Source: an uncultured Granulosicoccaceae bacterium
GTDB lineage: Bacteria > Pseudomonadota > Gammaproteobacteria > Granulosicoccales > Granulosicoccaceae
DNA: 64,000 nt
Assembly (NCBI GenBank): GCA_938006335.1
Contig: CALLMF010000031.1
Span: forward strand, 115,835-179,834
Direction of reading: 5' to 3'
Part shown: in pieces, positions 58,015-64,000 of the stretch
How the letters are laid out: every line of letters starts with the position of its first letter
Position numbering within the stretch: the first letter of the stretch is position 1
The notes under the pieces: model-generated
The model's input: only the letters and a program-made list of their open reading frames with translations
Database searches by the model: none
What the model was told of the DNA's origin: nothing
Made by a program: the position numbers and the translations under genes

Positions 58015-58863
58015 TCACGAACCTTCATCAAGTAGCCTCTGTAACTGTCGTCGCTTCGCGATGATCGCTTCTCGCTCTTCTTTCTTCACCCGCATGCGGC
58101 CATGCTGTGGCTGCTCTTGATGACAAATCTTGCAGAGCGCGATCAGATTCGACGTAGCCACGTTGGATTTAACCCCGTCCAGATGATGCGCATCGAGCAA
58201 GTGGCGTTTATCGTTCAGATCGACCCGACAGCACTGACATCGAAAACCTGCACGTTCACGCGTCTTGAGTGAATGAACCTTCCAGTCTGGTGGATAGTCA
58301 GAAGGACGGCCGTCCGTGGCCCATGTTCCTGGCAGCGGCCCGATACGTTGCCCTACAAGCTGCTCTAGGTATGCGCGCAAATCGAAGGATTGCGGATCAC
58401 CGCGATGCGCGGTCTTTGCCAAACAATTGCGGCATGGCGACAACTGAGCATCGAGTTCCCCTGTCCTGCCATCGTCCTCACGCGAGTGCACTGGAAAGAA
58501 CCCGTCTCGACGAACGGACGCCACATATCGTTCAAAGCGCCCCTGATCGAGCATCTGTTCGATGGTGTGGCAGTGAAACAGGTGATACTTCTTCGATTGC
58601 TCCGGAGTATTCTCCAACAGCCAGCGCGCATGCCCCGTGTCCTGAATGTAGATGATGGCGTACTCCTCGCCTACGACGACCTCACCGCGCGGCCCCTTTC
58701 CGATTGGACCAGCCCCTCGCAATGGGACGGTAGTCTGATCGACAGCCCACGTGAAACCCGGAGCGACGGGCTGATGCGCCGGCATCGCGGACTTTGATAG
58801 CGAAGCGCCCATACGTCGCCTCGCCTCGTCGACTGGGCTCAACACGCCGAGATCAATCTTCAT
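58015..58863 (-). CDS. HNH endonuclease, candidate ZorE-type effector of a Zorya system
   Basis: A 282-residue soluble protein. The C-terminal HNH domain has CQCCRVDLNDKRHLLDAHHL, an Asn strand (SNLIALCKICHQEQP) and zinc CxxC pairs. The N-terminal ~200 residues are of unknown fold, with ARWLLENTPEQSKKYHLFHC and CRNCLAKTAHRGDPQSFDLR. The ATG at 58863 lies 11 bases inside the zorB 3' end. Zorya type II couples a ZorA-ZorB motor to an HNH nuclease (ZorE). The gene order here matches, but homology to ZorE outside the HNH core is unproved. Confidence 0.8.
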   Translation of the reverse strand: MKIDLGVLSPVDEARRRMGASLSKSAMPAHQPVAPGFTWAVDQTTVPLRGAGPIGKGPRGEVVVGEEYAIIYIQDTGHARWLLENTPEQSKKYHLFHCHTIEQMLDQGRFERYVASVRRDGFFPVHSREDDGRTGELDAQLSPCRNCLAKTAHRGDPQSFDLRAYLEQLVGQRIGPLPGTWATDGRPSDYPPDWKVHSLKTRERAGFRCQCCRVDLNDKRHLLDAHHLDGVKSNVATSNLIALCKICHQEQPQHGRMRVKKEEREAIIAKRRQLQRLLDEGS

Positions 58864-59557
58864 CGACAGTCTCGAGTATCCGACGGATCTCCGTTCGGGT
58901 CCGCGTGCGCACACGAAACTCGACCCGGCGCGAAGCTCGGACAAGCTCAGTCCCATTAGAATCGCGGCGAACCTGACTCGACGACAGTCCATTCGCCGTC
59001 AGCAATGGAAGCAACCACTCAGGATCCGATGACAGCACACCCGGGCGCATTACGTATTCGAGCACCGATCGCGTGCGGTCCTGCGAAAGGCGCATGTTCT
59101 CGAAGTATGCCCGCGCCTCGTCAGCATCGTTCCATTCGGACGATGTGTGCCCCTCTATGCGGACTTCTTCGATGTCGCTTCTGAACGGAGCAAGTACAGC
59201 GACGTACCGAGGAAAAAAGTCATCTAGGATTGCCTTGAAGCGCGGCTTGATCGTGCCGAGCCCCGCATCGAACAAGATGTCGGGTGATCGAAAGCGGACC
59301 AGCAACGTCGATGCATCAATCTCCGCATCCCATGTCTTAAGATCCTGTTCAAATTCGTCAACCAGTGCATCAAGGATCGCCTGCTCAGACGCCTGCCATG
59401 CGATCGCAATTTCACGGACCTTCTCCCGCTCGATTGTCAACGGTCTGATATACACGATCGCGATGAACAAGAAGACGACCATCAACGCAGCCATCAGGTC
59501 GGAGACAGCGATCCATTCGCCATCAGACTCCGCGTGATTTCCGATTGAGTCGTCCAT
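58853..59557 (-). CDS. zorB: Zorya ZorB (MotB-like stator with OmpA domain)
   Basis: A 234-residue protein. One membrane helix follows an Asp (IAVSDLMAALMVVFLFIAIV, Asp at residue 20), which is the proton-path residue of MotB/ZorB stators. A coiled linker is followed by an OmpA-like domain (RIEGHTSSEWNDADEARAYF, ...RASRRVEFRV) that should bind peptidoglycan. It lies 3 bases after zorA and overlaps the HNH gene. No flagellar genes are near, so it is not a flagellar stator. Confidence 0.88.
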   Translation of the reverse strand: MDDSIGNHAESDGEWIAVSDLMAALMVVFLFIAIVYIRPLTIEREKVREIAIAWQASEQAILDALVDEFEQDLKTWDAEIDASTLLVRFRSPDILFDAGLGTIKPRFKAILDDFFPRYVAVLAPFRSDIEEVRIEGHTSSEWNDADEARAYFENMRLSQDRTRSVLEYVMRPGVLSSDPEWLLPLLTANGLSSSQVRRDSNGTELVRASRRVEFRVRTRTRTEIRRILETVDED

Positions 59558-59560
59558 CGA

Positions 59561-61003
59561 TCAACCGTGCTTTTGCAATCCACCCGGATCGTTGGCCGCT
59601 TCGGCCAACCTCACCAAGCTCTGCAGTTGCAGCGTCAGCGGCTCGTAGTCAGTCACGAACTTCTCGCTCATGCTGCCGAGATGCCGCGCTAGAATTCCGA
59701 GAGCGTTCTCGAGTTCTTCGCCGAGTGCCTCGTCGACCTTCCGGATCTGGTCTCGCAATCGTCGGTCGGTATCAGTATGACCCTCCTGCAGACTCGTCGC
59801 AGTGCGTTCGAACATCGTTTGCAATTCGGTACCGACACGATCCATAGTCGTGTCCAACGCGGTGTTGAACGTTCGCTGTGCGTCACCGGCTAACTGGGCC
59901 ATCGTCTCGTAGCCACGATCCAGGTCGTCGTGCGCCGTCCTTTGTCGCTGCAACGCGGTATCCGTGCGATCAAGCATCGATTCGATGGCCGATCGTAGAC
60001 CGGAGGTCATGGCATCGAGATTCTCGTTGACCAAGGGAAAAGCCGCTCGTGCCTTGTCATGTAGATCGGAATACGAAGCCAGGTCCTCGTTGATCCGGCT
60101 CAAGCTCTGCTTGATCGCCGACAGGGTCGGGCCAAGTGGATCGAGTGCGGGCGCAATTGCAGTCGTGGACTCTGCCACCGATCGCAGAGCGACCTCTGAC
60201 GACTGCAGGGCACGGACCGCTGCCGCGATTCGGTTCTCCATGCTGTCGACATGCTCGCGATAGTTGTCCTGCCAGGCAACCAGCGCGTGCACCGCCTCGT
60301 TCAGCTGTTTGAAATTCTCACCGAACTGCTCGGTAAGACTATTGTTGAAGTCGCGGATGACGTCCTCGAGTGCCGTGACCAGCGCCTTGTTGGTGTTTTC
60401 GACCATGTGCCGCGCGAATTCGCGAAGCTCCTGCATGTGCTCCTGGTGATGCTGCGCTTCAGCGGTCCGCAGCGCTTGGAATGCAGCGTGCGACTCGTTT
60501 CGTAGCTTACCGACCTGCGATGCGAGCGTACTGTCTTCATCTCCGGCGATGGCCTGCCGAAGGTTCTCGAGTGCGCGTTCGCTGGAGGCTCGCGTCGTGC
60601 GCTGTTCGTCAATCAGCGTTGAAAGGGCTGCGAGGGTAGAACCCGCATTGGCTGCCTTTACGGGTGTGAGATTTGAGAGCAACCGAAAGACCACGGACAG
60701 GGCCATGCCCCAGAGGCTCGTCACAAACGCGGTCTTCAGTCCTGTGAGCAGCATCGGGACGCTCGAGTCGATCGCAGCAACGTCGAAATCCAGCAACCCA
60801 AGCCAAATACCGTAGAACGTGCCCAGCACTCCGACCGTCGATAGCACGGAGGGCATGCCAGCGACAAAGACACGCGGGATAGTGGCCACTCGCAGCCAAC
60901 GCCAGACCAGAGCACAGACACCGGACAAGAACAGCGCGAACAACGTCCACACGATGGGTGCAGTATCCGCGTCGCCTAGCGAGGCGGTCAGGAATAGCTC
61001 CAT
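59561..61003 (-). CDS. zorA: Zorya ZorA (MotA/ExbB-like motor with long tail)
   Basis: A 480-residue membrane protein. Helices run PIVWTLFALFLSGVCALVWR, VLSTVGVLGTFYGIWLGLL and AFVTSLWGMALSVVFRLLS, the MotA/TolQ/ExbB core. The last ~320 residues are an almost continuous helical tail with repeated QSLVRLAE-, ALQSSE- and DLHDKAR-like heptads, reaching into the cytoplasm as in ZorA. The start MELFLTASLG at 61003 is preferred over a longer frame. It is the first gene of zorA-zorB-HNH. Confidence 0.88.
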   Translation of the reverse strand: MELFLTASLGDADTAPIVWTLFALFLSGVCALVWRWLRVATIPRVFVAGMPSVLSTVGVLGTFYGIWLGLLDFDVAAIDSSVPMLLTGLKTAFVTSLWGMALSVVFRLLSNLTPVKAANAGSTLAALSTLIDEQRTTRASSERALENLRQAIAGDEDSTLASQVGKLRNESHAAFQALRTAEAQHHQEHMQELREFARHMVENTNKALVTALEDVIRDFNNSLTEQFGENFKQLNEAVHALVAWQDNYREHVDSMENRIAAAVRALQSSEVALRSVAESTTAIAPALDPLGPTLSAIKQSLSRINEDLASYSDLHDKARAAFPLVNENLDAMTSGLRSAIESMLDRTDTALQRQRTAHDDLDRGYETMAQLAGDAQRTFNTALDTTMDRVGTELQTMFERTATSLQEGHTDTDRRLRDQIRKVDEALGEELENALGILARHLGSMSEKFVTDYEPLTLQLQSLVRLAEAANDPGGLQKHG

Positions 61004-61168
61004 GCTTGAGGTCTCGTACCAGCACGTCGATGTCAAGCGTTCGTATCGGCTGCGTTGCGCCAATCTTGGGCGCCTGCTGTCGGCTATTCGATAAAATGAG
61101 GAATCACGACACCCCTATGCTGGTGATAGGCGGCGCGTCTGATATCTCTTCGCCGAGCCTAATCCCGA

Positions 61169-61947
61169 TCACCACCCCCAATACCCAACCGACAACAGCC
61201 CGTAATTCAACTGCGCAAAGTTATACACCGCATCAGTATCCGCCCCACCCTCCAGCACACGCAAACGCACTCCAAGGCGCCAGTATTCACCAAGTCTGTA
61301 GTTCACCGACAAGCCAAGATCGATCAGTCGCCCTGGCCCACCGGCCAGAGCATCCAGGTCGATACCGGCAAGCCAGCGCGCCGTTAGGCGATACTCACCG
61401 GAAAAATGCAAAGCCGGCACAAACCCGACGTTATCATCGCTCGCCTGTACATCACCCTGGGTCAGCGCGATCTCCGCGTCCCGGATCAAACCCGTCAAGC
61501 CGACACCCCAGCGCCACCGATCGTCACTGTCGAAGGCATAGCGCCACGTGAACTTGTAGGCGTTGAACTGGTAGGTGCCTTCGGTGGCTGCCGCTGCGAA
61601 TGTCTCGCCAGCGAACTCGGTGACCTCCGTGAGCTCACCGCGACCTTTGACCCGCAGTGGCGCGGCCACGGCACGCAGGGCGTGGCGTTCGTTCAGTTGC
61701 CAGGTCAGCTCCAGACGCTGTACCGGCGCGGCATCACTACCGAGCAGATCGATCATGTCAAAGCGGGTACCGTCATCACCCGGAATCCGCACGTCGTTGC
61801 GCGACAACGCCACCCCACCCGCATCGAGCCGGACACCAGTACGGAAAGCATCTGCGCGTGGCTCGGCGAGTACGTGATACCGAGCGCTGAGAGCAACAGC
61901 ATGACAACGCGCGCAGCAGCGGCATGACGCAAGGAGTTGGATCGCAT
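61169..61947 (-). pseudogene. Outer-membrane beta-barrel gene broken by a frameshift after the signal peptide
   Basis: ATG at 61947 opens a clear signal peptide (MRSNSLRHAAAARVVMLLLS, then ALGITYSPSHAQ). The barrel lies one frame over: GVRLDAGGVALSRNDVRIPG, DGTRFDMIDLLG, repeated amphipathic strands (WRWGVGLTGLIRDAEI) and the end LSVGYWGW. The two frames meet near 61855-61885. Either a one-base indel or a sequencing error explains it. The intact protein would be an ~260-residue exported barrel of unknown function. Confidence 0.65.
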
Positions 61948-62351
61948 GGGATGATTTTCGGGCCGTGGGGTGCGGAGCATACCTGCTGACGGTCAGTGGA
62001 CCTTCTGATATGCACATCTCGCGTCAGGCCGATCGAAGGGCTGCCCCTGCGGATATGACGCTCATGTCGGCGAACGCGGCGTCAAGCACCTTGGCGGCGG
62101 CAGTCAGGTGGCTTCATTGGTGTGTAGTAAATGAACGGGTTCACACCGCCATCATTGGTCAGAATTGGACCCGACGGTGTCACCTCCATCGAATCGAACA
62201 CGCGAGCACTGACAATTTCCACGTGTAAACACCCGTATAAGAATATCGCATAAATAATTACTGATAATATTTACAGTCTGTCACGTTCCAACGCTGACTT
62301 GCGAGCCTCGGTATCGTAGTCTGACCACTGGCCTTCACGGAGAACGCCAGC
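61948..62351. other. 404-base gap with an AT-rich stretch
   Basis: No gene is supported here. Bases 62215-62290 are notably AT-rich for this genome and contain TATAAG and GATAAT hexamers that could belong to a promoter for the DUF222 gene, though no good -35 was found. A 46-codon open frame on the minus strand (ending near 62094) is not convincing. Confidence 0.5.
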
Positions 62352-63866
62352 ATGGACTGTCTGCACACCTACCCGATACTTTCCAAGGATCCGGTCGCTC
62401 ATCTGCACGTTGCAGAAGACGCTCCACCCTATCGCTTGCAATCTCCTGCAAGCGACCACCACGACGGAAAAGCGCTACGACTCGCGATGTCCCTGGTGGT
62501 CGGCGCGCGTGAGGCAGCGCGAGACCGCGAGGCTGCAAGAACGCGGTTGCGGCGCTTCTGCGCCAGGGCCGTCGGTCGCGATGTCGCACGCGATGCCACC
62601 GTATGTACCGACGATGCACTCGGGCAGCGATTGATGGCGCTGGAACGCGACGGCAATCGACAACTGTGTACCCGGCTCCAGCTACTGGTGCGCTTCGCCG
62701 ACGCCGAGCTCTATCGCCAGGATGGCTGTCGCAGCATGATCCAATGGATGGACCAGTGGTTGAACCTCGGACGCATCACCGCGAGCGAACGCTTGCGCGT
62801 TGGCCGTGCACTGCAGAGCCTGCCAATGTGCGAGTCCCTGTTCGCGCTTGGAAAGCTGTCCTACAGCAAGGCGCGCATCATCACTCGCTACGCAACCGCC
62901 GCAACGGACGAAGCCTACGCCGACGCCACACTGGAACTCTCGACGCTGGAAACCGAGGCCTGGTGCGAACAGTATCGACACGAGCAGGACGCCGAGGCGC
63001 TCGCCGCCGCCGAAGATCGCGATGCAGCCGCAGAGCTTCTGGCCTTTGACCGACGCGCCTTGCGTACGCGGGATCTCGATGCGCATCGCACACGCATCAC
63101 GCTGGACTTGCCAAAGGATCTCGCAGCGGAGTTCCTGTGCAGCCTGGAGCACTGTGAGGACGAAGTTCGCGATTCACAGCGGGCTGACACACCGCACACT
63201 CCATCCGACGAGATGCCCACCGACGAGCCAACAGCCGTACAACGTCGCGCGGACGCGGCGGTGATGATGAGCCGACGCTCACTGGCACACGCCGGTGAGG
63301 CGGTATCCACCGCGGAACGCTACCGCGTGCACGTAACGGTCGATGCGCACAGTCTTGCGGCCGTCAATCCGGACATGGATACGTGTTTCGCGAACATGCA
63401 GCCACCGTTCAGACGAGCGCTGATAAATGGTCGCACACCGATATCGACAGCCATGGCGCGCCGCCTCGCAACTCAGGCAGGCTTCACCTCGCTCGCGGTC
63501 GACGACCTCGGCACCCCTGTTGGAACACAACTCACTGCAGTGCCGTTTTCCCGAAGACAACTGAAAGCGCTGCGTGCGCGAGACGGTTGCTGCCAGATGC
63601 CGGGTTGCGGGGCGGACCGACACCTTGACGGGCACCACGTCGTGCCTCGCTCGGAAGGTGGGTGCTCGACACTCGACAATGCCGTACTGCTTTGCAGCGG
63701 TTGCCATCGACTGTTGCACGAGGGCGGCTTTCGGCTTGAACGCGACGATCACGTCGACGGACCGGATCTTGTGCGTCGCTATCGTCTGTTCGACGCCGGC
63801 GGACGCGAACTCGGCAGTCGCGGGGCGGCGCTTCAGCGGGCAACGTTGAACGCGACGGTATGGTGA
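62352..63866 (+). CDS. DUF222 and HNH endonuclease protein (13E12 repeat type)
   Basis: A 504-residue protein. The N-terminal DUF222 region includes LVRFADAELYRQDGCRSMIQ, then ITASERLRVGRALQSLP and LSYSKARIITRYAT. The C-terminal HNH reads CCQMPGCGADRHLDGHHVV, a NAVLLCSGCHRLLHEGGF strand and the expected His and Cys residues. This family is best known from actinobacterial 13E12 repeat proteins, but also occurs in proteobacteria. Its role is unknown; mobile-DNA links are possible. A GGAG site lies 9 bases before the ATG. Confidence 0.85.
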   Translation: MDCLHTYPILSKDPVAHLHVAEDAPPYRLQSPASDHHDGKALRLAMSLVVGAREAARDREAARTRLRRFCARAVGRDVARDATVCTDDALGQRLMALERDGNRQLCTRLQLLVRFADAELYRQDGCRSMIQWMDQWLNLGRITASERLRVGRALQSLPMCESLFALGKLSYSKARIITRYATAATDEAYADATLELSTLETEAWCEQYRHEQDAEALAAAEDRDAAAELLAFDRRALRTRDLDAHRTRITLDLPKDLAAEFLCSLEHCEDEVRDSQRADTPHTPSDEMPTDEPTAVQRRADAAVMMSRRSLAHAGEAVSTAERYRVHVTVDAHSLAAVNPDMDTCFANMQPPFRRALINGRTPISTAMARRLATQAGFTSLAVDDLGTPVGTQLTAVPFSRRQLKALRARDGCCQMPGCGADRHLDGHHVVPRSEGGCSTLDNAVLLCSGCHRLLHEGGFRLERDDHVDGPDLVRRYRLFDAGGRELGSRGAALQRATLNATVW

Positions 63867-63904
63867 GTAGGCCGAGGGAACTGCCCCCTCAGCCTCTCGC
63901 AGAA

Positions 63905-63932
63905 CCCGGCGTGACACTCTCGCGTCACCGGG
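63905..63932 (+). terminator. Imperfect stem-loop after the DUF222/HNH gene
   Basis: CCCG plus GTGAC pair with GTCAC plus CGGG around an 8-base loop, with a 2-base bulge. It lies ~40 bases after the stop. There is no T run, so termination is only possible. The remaining bases to the window edge show nothing else. Confidence 0.35.
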
Positions 63933-64000
63933 CTCCCATTGCTCCAACCGTGAACGACCCGCCCGGTGTCCAGTGATGGAACAGAGCGGGATGCTCGCGT

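Noticed and set aside
58853..61003. Flagellar MotA/MotB or TolQ/TolR pair
   Set aside because: No flagellar or Tol genes nearby. The very long ZorA-type tail and the linked HNH gene fit Zorya better.
58015..61003. Restriction-modification system
   Set aside because: No methyltransferase or specificity subunit is present.
62094..62240. Short minus-strand frame in the gap before the DUF222 gene
   Set aside because: Only about 46 codons, GTG start, no ribosome site and no family match by eye.

Overview
The window is GC-rich chromosomal DNA from a gammaproteobacterium. The best evidence is gene order. accB-accC-prmA-(zinc-ribbon/DUF3426)-dusB-fis-purH runs on the minus strand as in many gammaproteobacteria. 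fabA-fabB, which makes unsaturated fatty acids anaerobically, sits beside it. Nothing fixes the genus. A free-living, probably aquatic heterotroph is an inference from the xyloside hydrolase, the sugar ABC importer and the surface proteins.

Layout. 1-958: end of an OmpA-family protein, then a CPBP-type intramembrane protease. 1001-8163: the accBC/prmA/dusB/fis/purH block. 8349-13363: SrkA-type kinase, fabB, fabA, a DUF4197 lipoprotein, the biotin transporter bioY and a TSUP exporter. 13441-18439: a GGDEF/EAL protein, groEL-groES with a CIRCE operator and a terminator, and fxsA. 18568-22089: DsbD with a duplicated N-terminal domain, a DNA glycosylase and a small HNH protein. 22116-33804: carbohydrate and purine metabolism (GH43 hydrolase, Gfo/Idh dehydrogenase, sugar isomerase, glgC, guaD, a four-gene sugar ABC importer). 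33943-45048: an ABC exporter, two membrane-linked GTPases, an L,D-transpeptidase and mixed small genes. 45056-48672: a translationally coupled pair of an OmpA-like protein and a large repeat-bearing surface protein. 48859-53160: a Nudix hydrolase, a Spy/CpxP-CpxR-CpxA-like stress module and a hydratase.

53188-61003 is the accessory region and the most interesting part: a defence island, all on the minus strand. It holds zorA (MotA-like motor with a long tail), zorB (MotB-like with an OmpA domain) and an HNH nuclease in the order of a type II-like Zorya system. Beyond these come a decayed gene, a GIY-YIG nuclease and a 1141-residue RecB-nuclease/SF1-helicase fusion. Its edges show disturbance: a codon-usage break in the last ~60 codons of the hydratase on one side, and a frameshifted outer-membrane-barrel gene on the other. 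A DUF222/HNH protein closes the window.

I saw no tRNA, rRNA, CRISPR array, integrase or intact insertion sequence. All calls come from reading the sequence and its translations. No database search was possible.
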